Of a DNA stretch of 43,882 bases, positions 33,557 to 41,886 are shown one piece after another. The stretch's first letter is position 1, and each line of letters begins with the position of its first letter. Both the position numbers and the translations under genes were made by a program. The DNA is from an uncultured Holdemanella sp. (GTDB lineage Bacteria; Bacillota_I; Bacilli_A; Erysipelotrichales; Erysipelotrichaceae), in the NCBI RefSeq assembly GCF_934754935.1, contig NZ_CAKVJB010000019.1, positions 1 through 43,882 on the forward strand, read 5' to 3'. Under the pieces are notes generated by a model, which searched no databases, was not told where the DNA came from, and saw only the letters and a list, made by a program, of their open reading frames with translations.

Positions 33557-34306
33557 TTACAGAAGTATCTTATAGAACTTTTCCTTTCCTCTTGTTTCAA
33601 CCAATTCAACATACTTCGCATTGATTTTATTTAATGTTGCATTCGTTTCACTTTTAGTCATCTTCATTTTCTTTCTTAAAAAATGCGTCATATTCGAAGA
33701 AGCCACGACAGGATTTCCTTTATTCAATTCTATAATCTTTTGAACAATACTTTTAATATCATCCGGTTGTTTTGATTCTTCTATTTTCTTTAAAATTAAA
33801 TTCGCCTTTTGATTAAAAGAAGTTAATTCTTTTAAAACATCAGCTTCTTTATTTGGAGAATTTTGTGTATTCGGTTTTGACATTGGATTACCCAATAAAT
33901 AATCAGATTGTCTTCGAATAGCTTCTTTACAAGTTAAAGATGGCTCTCTATATACAATAGGATAACCATGACTCTTTAAATCCATGTACATTTCATAATA
34001 ATCAATATCATTGGATACAAGTATAACTTGTCTTGGACTGTACTTTCCAAATATATATCCGATGTACATTGAAATTCGATTATCTACAAAATTAGTTCCT
34101 GTATGCTTAGTCTCGATAACATTCACATCGTATGCATTCAGCATCTCTTTATATGTATTGGCACACTTTGTAGTCGTTGCACCACAAAATAAATAATATA
34201 CATACTCATTGTTCAATAAATCTGTAGGTATACATTGATAATTTTCAAAATCAACAACTACGACATCCCTCCACTCTAATACTTTGTCTAACAATTCACT
34301 TTTCAT
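33557..34306 (-). CDS. NYN-domain (PIN-like) nuclease with C-terminal helical domain
   Basis: A 249-aa protein. The NYN/PIN-like domain lies at about 12-140: VVVVDFENYQ (first acidic site), TNFVDNRISMYIGYIFGK, and VILVSNDIDYYEM (SNDxD site), the usual acidic cluster of NYN ribonucleases. A linker follows; the C-terminus about 195-249 (VASSNMTHFLRKKMKMTKSE) resembles a small winged-helix, maybe OST-HTH-like RNA binding. Predicted role: metal-dependent RNA cleavage. It lies directly before the structured RNA on the same strand, an attractive pairing. A 7-bp inverted repeat lies just before its ribosome site. Confidence 0.75.
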   Translation of the reverse strand: MKSELLDKVLEWRDVVVVDFENYQCIPTDLLNNEYVYYLFCGATTTKCANTYKEMLNAYDVNVIETKHTGTNFVDNRISMYIGYIFGKYSPRQVILVSNDIDYYEMYMDLKSHGYPIVYREPSLTCKEAIRRQSDYLLGNPMSKPNTQNSPNKEADVLKELTSFNQKANLILKKIEESKQPDDIKSIVQKIIELNKGNPVVASSNMTHFLRKKMKMTKSETNATLNKINAKYVELVETRGKEKFYKILL

Positions 34307-34320
34307 TTCTCTTTCTCCGT

Positions 34321-34338
34321 TTCTAGATTTTTCTAGAA
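34321..34338. promoter_or_regulatory. Inverted repeat before the NYN gene
   Basis: TTCTAGA-TTTT-TCTAGAA, a perfect 7-bp stem with 4-nt loop immediately upstream of the ribosome site; possible operator or translational hairpin. Confidence 0.45.
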
Positions 34339-34399
34339 TCCCTCAAGTCCAGACCCTCTCTCTAATCTATGTTTATTATAATACGCGTATTTATAAAAC

Positions 34400-34437
34400 A
34401 TAAAAGAAGCCAAACGCCTATACGTTATAGCTTCTTC
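34400..34437 (-). terminator. Terminator of the GGDEF gene
   Basis: Stem AAGAAGC / GCTTCTT, followed on the - strand by TTTATGTTTTAT; the gene stop lies within the hairpin. Confidence 0.65.
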
Positions 34438-35794
34438 GATCATTACCACTCATATTATAATACTCAGATTTACTCTTATACATTCTTTCATCCGCTAATT
34501 TAGAAACAGAATGAATTGAATCAAAATCTTGTTCAGAAGACTTGACGACACCATATGATACAGATATCGAATTCGAGTACTTACCATGCCAATCATGAAT
34601 AGTCATATCAAACACTTGTAGTATAGAATCTATATTTGATACGGATTCATGAATCAATACGACAAATTCATCTCCACCAATACGATATATTTTTCCATAA
34701 GATGCAAACGCAAACTTCATACAATTGGCTGCCGCACAAATAAGTTCATCCCCAGCACTATGTCCAAGTGTATCATTGGCTTTTTTTAAACCATTTAAAT
34801 CCAAAGATATATAAACCCATTCAGTATTTAAATCTAAATTCTCCATATCCGAATCATATGCACGTCGATTTAAACATTTCGTTAGTTCGTCCGTATTTGA
34901 AGTATAAATATACTTTTCTTTTTCATACTTCTCCTTTAAGACTCTAGAGAGCATTAAAACAAGTAAACATGAAGCTAAAGTTAAATAAATACCCACTATC
35001 AAGATCGCCACAATATTTGTTTGAGCATTCATTGACTCCAACATACATACAGCTACAATATAATCTCCATGTTTACGTTTTACAAATCGATAGCCTTTAT
35101 GATTGAAATGAGCCATATTTCCAACCCAAGATGCATCTGTAGCTCCCAAAATTTTTTTTGTCTTTGCGTCCACCACATAAATTTCCATACCCTTATAAAC
35201 AGGCATATCGGCAACGACATTTGAAATTTGGTTTCGCTTTAACTCCTTTAAAAGACGCTTTGGCGTAATCCCCACTTGAACCATATGCGTTTTAGCCTCA
35301 TTCCAAGTGATCGCATACATCATCTCTTTCGCTTCAGCCGTATTTGGTGTAACATCCTGGCATAATGTTAAATCATAATTATTTAACATCTGTTTAAAGA
35401 AAGCCATTTGTTCACCTGAATCAAAACTATATCCAAAATATTTAGGTAACGAACCCGAATATATTGTTCCCGTATCATCAATAAAATGAATTTCATCAAC
35501 AGACATTAATCCTGCAATCTTTTGAAGTTCATCGACATCATACTCCACTTCCGGCTTAGCATCTACAATATAAGATATGGCCTTTGCACGAACAATATAA
35601 TCATCTTTTAAAGATTTTACGAATTCACTTTCAATCGACTCATTCTTATCTATAACCGCAATCACTCGATCCAATAATACATTTGATGTCGTTTGCGCAT
35701 TCTTATCATTCACATACTGCAATATGCAAGTTTCAAGAATCAACGCCACCGCAACAATGGTGATTGAAAGTATTAAAATTTTTCTCTTCCTCAT
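34418..35794 (-). CDS. Membrane-bound diguanylate cyclase (GGDEF)
   Basis: A 458-aa sensor enzyme expected to make cyclic di-GMP from two GTP. An N-terminal membrane helix (ILILSITIVAVALILETCIL), an outside sensor domain of about 215 residues, a second helix near 255-278 (VAILIVGIYLTLASCLLVLM), then the GGDEF domain from about 300: DELTKCLNRRAYD, LDLNGLKKANDTLGHSAGDE, and RIGGDEFVVLIHE near 370. The catalytic GGDEF is intact; no RxxD inhibitory site is seen upstream of it, so product feedback may be lacking. The gene is monocistronic. It marks the return to conserved-looking genes after the island. Confidence 0.9.
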   Translation of the reverse strand: MRKRKILILSITIVAVALILETCILQYVNDKNAQTTSNVLLDRVIAVIDKNESIESEFVKSLKDDYIVRAKAISYIVDAKPEVEYDVDELQKIAGLMSVDEIHFIDDTGTIYSGSLPKYFGYSFDSGEQMAFFKQMLNNYDLTLCQDVTPNTAEAKEMMYAITWNEAKTHMVQVGITPKRLLKELKRNQISNVVADMPVYKGMEIYVVDAKTKKILGATDASWVGNMAHFNHKGYRFVKRKHGDYIVAVCMLESMNAQTNIVAILIVGIYLTLASCLLVLMLSRVLKEKYEKEKYIYTSNTDELTKCLNRRAYDSDMENLDLNTEWVYISLDLNGLKKANDTLGHSAGDELICAAANCMKFAFASYGKIYRIGGDEFVVLIHESVSNIDSILQVFDMTIHDWHGKYSNSISVSYGVVKSSEQDFDSIHSVSKLADERMYKSKSEYYNMSGNDRRSYNV

Positions 35795-35818
35795 ACTTAC
35801 TATTGTAGGTTATATTTT

Positions 35819-35849
35819 AGAAAAATAAAAGTGGCATTTGTTATGCCAC
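35819..35849 (-). terminator. Terminator of the thi operon
   Basis: Stem GTGGCAT / ATGCCAC followed by TTTTATTTTT on the - strand; overlaps the thiE end. Confidence 0.85.
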
Positions 35850-36470
35850 AATCTTTTGAATTGATTCTTTCAGTTCTTCAGCCGCCAACTTTGTATCCTC
35901 TTGATCCATAATAGCCGATACAACACAAACGCCTTGGATTGGACTCTTTTCTAAAACAGAAAGATTATCCTTATTTAATCCTCCAATAGCACAAACAGGA
36001 ATATTAACAGCTGCACAAATATCATTTAATGTTTCAACACTTGTAATCTTTGTCTTTACATGCGTCTTTGTCGGATAAATGGCACCACAACCCAAATAGT
36101 CAGCCCCATCGGCTTCTGCCTTTTTCGCAGCCTCTACCGTTTTTGCGGTAGCCCCAATTATACAATCTTGTCCCATAATTTTACGCGCTACAGAAATTGG
36201 CATATCTTCATTTCCTAAATGAACACCACATCCTACAGCCATTGCGACATCAATTCGATCATCAATAATCAATGGAATATGATAAAAATCAGTAATCTCT
36301 TTTACTTTTAATGCCAACTCATAATATTCCAAAGTTGATCTATTTTTTTCACGAAGCTGAATGATCGTTGCACCACCCAAACATGCACCCTTTACTTTAT
36401 TTAAAAATGTTTCTTCATCCATACCATCTGAATTGGTAATAAAATATAATGTATAATCTACGTTTTTCAT
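35841..36470 (-). CDS. thiE: Thiamine-phosphate synthase
   Basis: A 209-aa TIM-barrel enzyme joining HMP pyrophosphate and thiazole phosphate to thiamine phosphate. Signature segments: IQLREKNRS near 38, PLIIDDRIDVAMAVGCGVHL near 65 with the Mg-binding Asp, IIGATAKT, GADYLGCGAIYPTKTH near 130, and VCAIGGLNKDN near 170. Length is normal. Its start overlaps the thiM stop by four bases. The operon has thiW, thiM and thiE only, a salvage set that builds thiamine from imported thiazole and pyrimidine rather than de novo. Confidence 0.95.
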   Translation of the reverse strand: MKNVDYTLYFITNSDGMDEETFLNKVKGACLGGATIIQLREKNRSTLEYYELALKVKEITDFYHIPLIIDDRIDVAMAVGCGVHLGNEDMPISVARKIMGQDCIIGATAKTVEAAKKAEADGADYLGCGAIYPTKTHVKTKITSVETLNDICAAVNIPVCAIGGLNKDNLSVLEKSPIQGVCVVSAIMDQEDTKLAAEELKESIQKIVA

Positions 36471-37237
36471 TCTAACACCTCTATCTTAAACAAAGATTCA
36501 TCAAAACTTGAAAGCTTATAGATCTCATCCATAAAATGCATATGGAAAGTTCCCGGACCATTACACTCTGTCTTTTCGGCTGCCACTTCATAATAACAAG
36601 TTGCCTTTACACAAGCATCCAATGGTGAATAACGAGCCAAAAATGTAGCAATCGCCACATTTAACATACATCCTGTTCCTGTAATTCTTGAAAGCATTTC
36701 ACAACCATTTGAAATTAAATTTACTTCTTTACCATCCGTAATGACATCAATCTTACCACTACAAACAACTACACAACCAAGATGTAAAGCCATCTCTTTT
36801 AGCCACTTACTACTTTCATAAATATCCTCTTCATCAAGAATATCCGCATCTACACCATGCGCATGACTTGTCATCCCATAAAAAGCTTTACACTCACTAA
36901 TATTACCCTTAATAACCGTAGGACAATATAAAGAAACAAGGTCTTTGGCATAATTCAAACGAAGTGTTGAACAAGCCACGCCAACTAAATCTAAAATGAA
37001 TGGCACACCTTTTTCTTTAGCACACTTAGCACTAACCATCATAGATTTAGCTCTTACATCATCAAAGTTACCTAGATTTAATGCCAAAGCTGCAGAATGA
37101 CAAGTGATATCATACACTTCATCTGGATGACAAGCCATAATGGGCTTAGCCCCCAAAGCTAATATAAGATTTGCACAATCATTAATTGAAATCGGATTTG
37201 TGATACAGTGAATTAAATTATTCGTTTGTTTCAACAA
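36467..37237 (-). CDS. thiM: Hydroxyethylthiazole kinase
   Basis: A 256-aa ribokinase-fold enzyme that phosphorylates hydroxyethylthiazole. The N-terminus HCITNPISINDCANLILALG, LNLGNFDD, the GNISECKAF region near 115 and the catalytic loop RITGTGCMLNVAIA near 190 are typical. The start is a TTG codon at 37237, overlapping the end of thiW by 20 bases, with GGAG about ten bases before it. Expression follows the TPP riboswitch. Confidence 0.95.
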   Translation of the reverse strand: MLKQTNNLIHCITNPISINDCANLILALGAKPIMACHPDEVYDITCHSAALALNLGNFDDVRAKSMMVSAKCAKEKGVPFILDLVGVACSTLRLNYAKDLVSLYCPTVIKGNISECKAFYGMTSHAHGVDADILDEEDIYESSKWLKEMALHLGCVVVCSGKIDVITDGKEVNLISNGCEMLSRITGTGCMLNVAIATFLARYSPLDACVKATCYYEVAAEKTECNGPGTFHMHFMDEIYKLSSFDESLFKIEVLE

Positions 37238-37751
37238 ATTTTTGCACTCCTAACTTTCTTTGAATATTTTCTAGGATCCCACTACGAGACATGGACTTCA
37301 ATAAAACATACGCAATACTTCCACCGATGATGGTACCCATTAAAAAACTAGGTACATAGAACATCCATGTAAGTCCTGTTCTTCCCCATAAATATGTCAT
37401 AACTGGATAAGAAATAACAGAACCAATTAAACCCGTACCAATAATTTCACCAAGTACAGCAGCCCAAATCTTTCCTTTACTAACACGATATAAAATACCG
37501 GATAATGCAGCCCCAAAAACAGCTCCTGTTAAAGCCAATGGTGGAATTCCCATTACAGCCATACGAATTAAACCAATAGCTAAAGCACATAGAAATGAAT
37601 ACCAAGGACCCATAAATACAGCCATAGTGATATTGATCAAGTGTGCCATAGGACACATTCCTTCCACACGTAAAATTGGTGAAATAACCACTCCAACAGC
37701 TACCATCATTGAAAAAAAGACTAAGCTTAATAAGTAATTGTGTTTATTCAT
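37218..37751 (-). CDS. thiW: ThiW-family transporter component (thiazole uptake)
   Basis: A 177-aa membrane protein with five to six helices, in the ThiW family, which is found with thiM and thiE under TPP control and is proposed to bring in the thiazole precursor as an ECF-type S component. Conserved features are the N-terminal VVISPILRVEGMCPMAHLIN and ALTGAVFGAALSGILYRVSKG. Start 37751 follows AGGAGG; the frame is open 17 codons further into the leader. First gene of the operon. Confidence 0.9.
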   Translation of the reverse strand: MNKHNYLLSLVFFSMMVAVGVVISPILRVEGMCPMAHLINITMAVFMGPWYSFLCALAIGLIRMAVMGIPPLALTGAVFGAALSGILYRVSKGKIWAAVLGEIIGTGLIGSVISYPVMTYLWGRTGLTWMFYVPSFLMGTIIGGSIAYVLLKSMSRSGILENIQRKLGVQKFVETNE

Positions 37752-37770
37752 AATACTACCTCCTACAGAT

Positions 37771-37893
37771 ACAGATGGCCTAGAAAACACGCAAAAAACC
37801 ATCTGTGGTTTCGGTATTAGACAAACAGTCCTCTCTCATCCTGTTAATTCAGGCTCCCTCGCTTGTTTTCTATACTCTAGGCGCTCCCCTACA
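37771..37893 (-). promoter_or_regulatory. Second structured leader between the TPP terminator and thiW
   Basis: A closing stem pairs GCCTAG...AAAAC (37865-37882) with GTTTTCTAGGC (37778-37788). Inside are CCTG / CAGG, GAC / GTC and a terminator-like AAACC-ACAGAT-GGTTT-TTT (37793-37811). ACAGATGG can alternatively pair with CCATCTGT right before the ribosome site. This mutually exclusive layout resembles a riboswitch; class not recognised. Confidence 0.5.
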
Positions 37894-37902
37894 GTAAGGC
37901 AA

Positions 37903-37938
37903 TAAAATAAAAAGACCTGCAACGTAAAAAGACAGGTC
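37903..37938 (-). terminator. Expression-platform terminator of the TPP riboswitch
   Basis: Stem GACCTG / CAGGTC with 13-nt loop, then TTTTTATTTT. Its 5' half can compete with the CAGGT segment of the aptamer, giving the off state when TPP is bound. Confidence 0.75.
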
Positions 37939-37953
37939 AAAAAAACATCTATA

Positions 37954-38023
37954 CTTCCTACGCCGGCATTATCCGTCAGGTTTAATGGGTCGAAGTCGAA
38001 CTTCCTCTCAGCAATAGCTCCCC
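37954..38023 (-). ncRNA. TPP riboswitch (THI element)
   Basis: Reading on the - strand: GGGGAGC, GCTGAGAGG, GACCC, AACCTGA, GGATAATGCC and GGCGTAGGAAG, the classic conserved blocks in order. It senses thiamine pyrophosphate and represses the downstream thiW-thiM-thiE genes. Confidence 0.97.
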
Positions 38024-38045
38024 AGATTTATTTACTACATCTAGA

Positions 38046-38074
38046 ATTCTAGTACAAAACACACTAAAGTGCAA
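38046..38074 (-). promoter_or_regulatory. Promoter of the thi operon
   Basis: -35 TTGCAC (38069-38074), 17-bp spacer, -10 TAGAAT (38046-38051), about 22 bp before the aptamer. Confidence 0.75.
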
Positions 38075-38134
38075 GAAGGAATTCATTCATGAAAACATAC
38101 AAAATGAATTTTGGTCCAAAATCATACTGTCAAA

Positions 38135-38160
38135 TGATAAAAGGTTGTAATACTACAACC
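38135..38160 (-). terminator. Terminator of the GNAT gene
   Basis: Stem GGTTGTA / TACAACC, then TTTTATCATTT on the - strand; the stop codon is within the stem. Confidence 0.75.
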
Positions 38161-38905
38161 CCAGATTTGATAAAAGCTTTAAAAACTTCTTCTCATTCAT
38201 CACATCATTTGTCACATACTCCCCATTAAAGAATAAAGCATAAGTTGTAATGGGTGTTGGCGCATTTTGCGCCTTTTCTTTTGTATCTAAATGAACAGAT
38301 TTAAATTTTATATTTAAATCCTTAGAAACATTCTCAATCAACGGAACATATTTCGCATTAAAAGGACACTGATTCGTATAGTATAAGACAAAACCAGGTT
38401 CAGACATATGACAATCTTTCGCACAAGATTTAAATTTAGGTAAAACAGAATCATTAAAGCTTAAATACCACAATTGTATTCCATTACTCGCTTCATCAGA
38501 GACCTTAAAACCTTTATAGGTTAAAAACTTAGGATCGGCAAGATACGGCATTTTCTTTTTGGTAGATAGAATACAAATACCTTCCATACCCTTCTTCTTA
38601 CTATCCTCAATACACATATTCAATAAATCAGTAGAATAGCCATGACCCTTTAAAGATCCAGAAACCCATAGACAATCTATATACATATATTTATCTGCAT
38701 CGATTGGAATCCACGCATTCTTTGCGGGAATATATTCTATAAAACATTTCCCTCTCAAGACTGATTTAATAAAGACAATCCCATCCTCAAAACGATCGTA
38801 CAACCAATCCTTCTTTGATCTTACTTGTACATCTGAATTACTACTAATTGCACAACAAATGTGTTCTTGTTCTATATTCTCTTTTGTGACATATATATAA
38901 TCCAT
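38153..38905 (-). CDS. GNAT acetyltransferase with C-terminal YoaP-type thioredoxin-like domain
   Basis: A 250-aa two-domain protein. Residues about 1-140 form a GNAT fold; YIDCLWVSGSLKGHGYSTDL near 77 is the acetyl-CoA loop (variant of R/Q-x-x-G-x-G/A). After KSCAKDCHMSEPG, residues about 168-250 form a thioredoxin-like YoaP domain (GFVLYYTNQCPFNAKYVPLI) with a single Cys where thioredoxins have CxxC. Substrate unknown; members are often linked with metal or thiol stress, but this is weak. Ribosome site GAGGTG; a single-gene unit. Confidence 0.8.
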   Translation of the reverse strand: MDYIYVTKENIEQEHICCAISSNSDVQVRSKKDWLYDRFEDGIVFIKSVLRGKCFIEYIPAKNAWIPIDADKYMYIDCLWVSGSLKGHGYSTDLLNMCIEDSKKKGMEGICILSTKKKMPYLADPKFLTYKGFKVSDEASNGIQLWYLSFNDSVLPKFKSCAKDCHMSEPGFVLYYTNQCPFNAKYVPLIENVSKDLNIKFKSVHLDTKEKAQNAPTPITTYALFFNGEYVTNDVMNEKKFLKLLSNLGL

Positions 38906-39096
38906 TATTCAACACCTCAAAATCAGTATACTAAAAGAAGTTGAAATCAATCAATTCAAAATTACTATTTATATCAGTTTCATCTTAACGATTCATTATC
39001 AGGTATTCGTGTAATTTAGTGTCAAAAATCGATAAAAATACACCGAAAATTACACCTTTATTTTATAAAATCTCACACTAAACGACACGTAACATA

Positions 39097-39125
39097 TAAA
39101 AGGAGTTGAAATTATCAACTCCTAA
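39097..39125 (-). terminator. Terminator of ppdK
   Basis: Stem GGAGTTG / CAACTCC followed by TTTTATAT. Confidence 0.75.
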
Positions 39126-39130
39126 GTGTT

Positions 39131-41761
39131 TTATTTATCGAATTTAATAGCAGCCTGTGCCGCAGCAAGTCTTGCGATTGGTACACGATATGGTGAACAA
39201 GAAACGTAGTTCAATCCAACTCTATGACAGAATTCAATACTTGCTGGATCACCACCATGTTCTCCACAAATACCTAATTTAATATTTGGACGCGTACTTC
39301 TTCCAAGTTCAGTAGCCATCTTCACAAGTTTTCCAACACCTCTTTGATCTAAGTGCGCAAATGGATCGGATTCAAAGATCTTTTTGTCATAGTAATCTTG
39401 TAAGAATCCACCCGCATCATCTCTTGAGAATCCAAATGTCATCTGAGTTAAGTCATTTGTACCAAATGAGAAGAATTCAGCTTCTTTTGCGATTTCATCT
39501 GCCAATAATGCAGCACGAGGAATTTCAATCATTGTACCAACATGATACTTCATATCAAATTCTGATTCTTGAATCAACTTATCAGCTACATCGCATACTA
39601 CTTTTTTAACATAACGAAGTTCAGCTACATCACCAACTAGTGGAATCATGATTTCAGGTTCAATCTTCCAATCTGGATGTCTTTCATTCACAGCTAGAGC
39701 AGCCTGGATAACGGCAGTTGTCTGCATTTCTGCAATTTCAGGATATGAAATAGCCAAACGACATCCACGATGACCCATCATAGGGTTGAATTCATGTAAG
39801 CTAGAAATGACAGATTTCAATTCATCCAAACCAATGTGCATATCTTTCGCTAATTGTGTAATATCATAAGAATTTGTAGGTAAGAATTCATGTAAAGGTG
39901 GATCCAAGTAACGAATAGTCACTGGAAGACCCTCCATAGCTTCATAAATACCTTCAAAGTCACTTCTTTGCATAGGCAAGATTTTTTCTAAGGCAACACG
40001 TCTTTGAGCAGCTGTTTTACTAACAATCATTTCACGAACCGCTTTAATACGATCCCCCTCAAAGAACATGTGTTCCGTACGAACTAGACCAATACCTTGA
40101 GCTCCAAATTCATGAGCTTGTTTTGCATCATGAGGTGTATCCGCATTTGTACGAACCTTTAAAGTACGTCTTTCATCTGCCCAGTTCATGAAACGTTCAA
40201 AGTCACCTGAAATACTTGCAGGCACTGTTTTAATAGCACTACCATAGATATTTCCTGTTGAACCATCTAAACTGATCCAATCGCCACGATGATATTTCAC
40301 ACCATCAATTTCAAAATATCCTTCATCATCATGCATTTTAATATCGCCACAACCACTTACGCAGCAAGCACCCATACCACGAGCAACTACAGCCGCATGA
40401 CTTGTCATACCACCACGTACAGTTAAGATACCTTGAGATACGTGCATACCTTCAATATCTTCTGGACTTGTTTCTAAACGAACTAAAATGACTTTATGAT
40501 TACGACTAGCTTCTTGAATTGCTTCTTCTGCACTAAATACAATTTGACCACAAGCAGCACCAGGACTTGCAGGAAGTGCTGAAGCAATTGGTTCAGCTTT
40601 CTTTAATTCATCCGCATCAAACATTGGGTGAAGTAATGAATCTAATTGTTTTGGTTCTACCATCATCAAGGCTTCATCTGTAGTAATCATACCTTCATCC
40701 ACCATGTCACACGCAATCTTTAAGGCAGCCTGTGCTGTACGTTTACCATTACGTGTCTGCAACATGAACAATTTACCTTTTTCAATTGTAAATTCCATAT
40801 CTTGCATATTACGATAGTGAGTTTCCAATTTCTTCGTAATCGCAACAAAATCATCATATGCTGATGGAGCCACTTCTTTTAATTGATCGATCTTTTGAGG
40901 TGTACGAATACCCGCAACAACATCTTCACCTTGTGCATTCATTAAGAATTCACCATATAATTTATTCTCACCTGTACTTGGATTACGCGTAAAGGCAACA
41001 CCCGTACCACAATCATTACCCATATTACCAAATACCATCATTTGTACGTTAACAGCCGTTCCCCAACTTGAAGGAATATCATTCATCTTACGATAGTAGA
41101 TTGCACGAGGGTTATTCCAAGAACGGAATACCGCTTCAATAGCTCCCATCAATTGTTCTTTAGGTTCTTCAGGGAATTCTGATTTTAATTCATTTTTGTA
41201 GAAAGCCTTAAACAATTCTACTAATTTTTTCATATCCTCTGCATTTAAGTCTAAATCATCTGTAATGCCTCTTTCTGCCTTTACTTCATCGATGATCTCT
41301 TCAAAACGCTTTTTACTCAACCCCATCACAACATCGGAATACATTTGAATAAAACGACGATATGAATCATATGCGAAACGCTCATTATTCGTTAGTGTTG
41401 CGACTGTTTCGGCAACAGTTTTATTCATACCTAAATTTAAAATAGTATCCATCATACCAGGCATACTCGCACGTGCCCCTGAACGAACAGATACTAATAA
41501 AGGATTATCTACATCCCCTAATTTCTTTCCAGACTTCTTTTCTAATAAATCTAGATACTCCATAATTTGAGCTTTAATACCATCATTGATAGTTTCATTA
41601 TCTTCATAATATTGGTTACAAGCTTCTGTAGTAATTGTGAATCCATAAGGTACAGGCATACCAAGTTTAGACATTCCAGCTAAGTTAGCGCCTTTTCCAC
41701 CTAATAATTCACGCATTGTTTCATCGCCTTCATTAAATTCATAGACATATTTTTTATCCAT
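39131..41761 (-). CDS. ppdK: Pyruvate, phosphate dikinase
   Basis: An 876-aa enzyme interconverting pyruvate + ATP + Pi and PEP + AMP + PPi, used in glycolysis or gluconeogenesis by anaerobes. N-terminal ATP-grasp domain (GGKGANLAGM near 17, VSVRSGARASMPGMMDTILN near 90), swivelling His domain with the phosphorylated His in GGMTSHAAVVARGM near 455, and the C-terminal TIM barrel (EFMPTNS-like and GTMIEIPRAALLADEIAKEA) with the catalytic Cys in GICGEHGGDP near 835. Length is normal and all key residues are present. AAAGGAGG precedes the start. A cre-like site downstream of the -10 suggests catabolite control. Confidence 0.97.
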   Translation of the reverse strand: MDKKYVYEFNEGDETMRELLGGKGANLAGMSKLGMPVPYGFTITTEACNQYYEDNETINDGIKAQIMEYLDLLEKKSGKKLGDVDNPLLVSVRSGARASMPGMMDTILNLGMNKTVAETVATLTNNERFAYDSYRRFIQMYSDVVMGLSKKRFEEIIDEVKAERGITDDLDLNAEDMKKLVELFKAFYKNELKSEFPEEPKEQLMGAIEAVFRSWNNPRAIYYRKMNDIPSSWGTAVNVQMMVFGNMGNDCGTGVAFTRNPSTGENKLYGEFLMNAQGEDVVAGIRTPQKIDQLKEVAPSAYDDFVAITKKLETHYRNMQDMEFTIEKGKLFMLQTRNGKRTAQAALKIACDMVDEGMITTDEALMMVEPKQLDSLLHPMFDADELKKAEPIASALPASPGAACGQIVFSAEEAIQEASRNHKVILVRLETSPEDIEGMHVSQGILTVRGGMTSHAAVVARGMGACCVSGCGDIKMHDDEGYFEIDGVKYHRGDWISLDGSTGNIYGSAIKTVPASISGDFERFMNWADERRTLKVRTNADTPHDAKQAHEFGAQGIGLVRTEHMFFEGDRIKAVREMIVSKTAAQRRVALEKILPMQRSDFEGIYEAMEGLPVTIRYLDPPLHEFLPTNSYDITQLAKDMHIGLDELKSVISSLHEFNPMMGHRGCRLAISYPEIAEMQTTAVIQAALAVNERHPDWKIEPEIMIPLVGDVAELRYVKKVVCDVADKLIQESEFDMKYHVGTMIEIPRAALLADEIAKEAEFFSFGTNDLTQMTFGFSRDDAGGFLQDYYDKKIFESDPFAHLDQRGVGKLVKMATELGRSTRPNIKLGICGEHGGDPASIEFCHRVGLNYVSCSPYRVPIARLAAAQAAIKFDK

Positions 41762-41779
41762 AATATTTTTACCTCCTTT

Positions 41780-41809
41780 TGTAACCGTTTACATGTGTAA
41801 ACTATTATA
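41780..41809 (-). promoter_or_regulatory. ppdK promoter with cre-like operator
   Basis: -10 TATAAT (41804-41809), then TTTACACATGTAAA palindrome (41788-41801) overlapping TGTAAACGGTTACA (41780-41793), which fully matches the CcpA consensus TGWAANCGNTNWCA. A site after the -10 normally represses. Confidence 0.65.
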
Positions 41810-41852
41810 ACACACAAAATTACATTGTGATAGTTTTTTTTGAAATTTCACA

Positions 41853-41886
41853 AATAAAAAACCTATCAGCTTTCACTAATAGGTTT
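41853..41886 (-). terminator. Terminator of the AAA-ATPase gene
   Basis: Stem AAACCTATTAG / CTGATAGGTTT followed by TTTTATTT. Confidence 0.85.
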
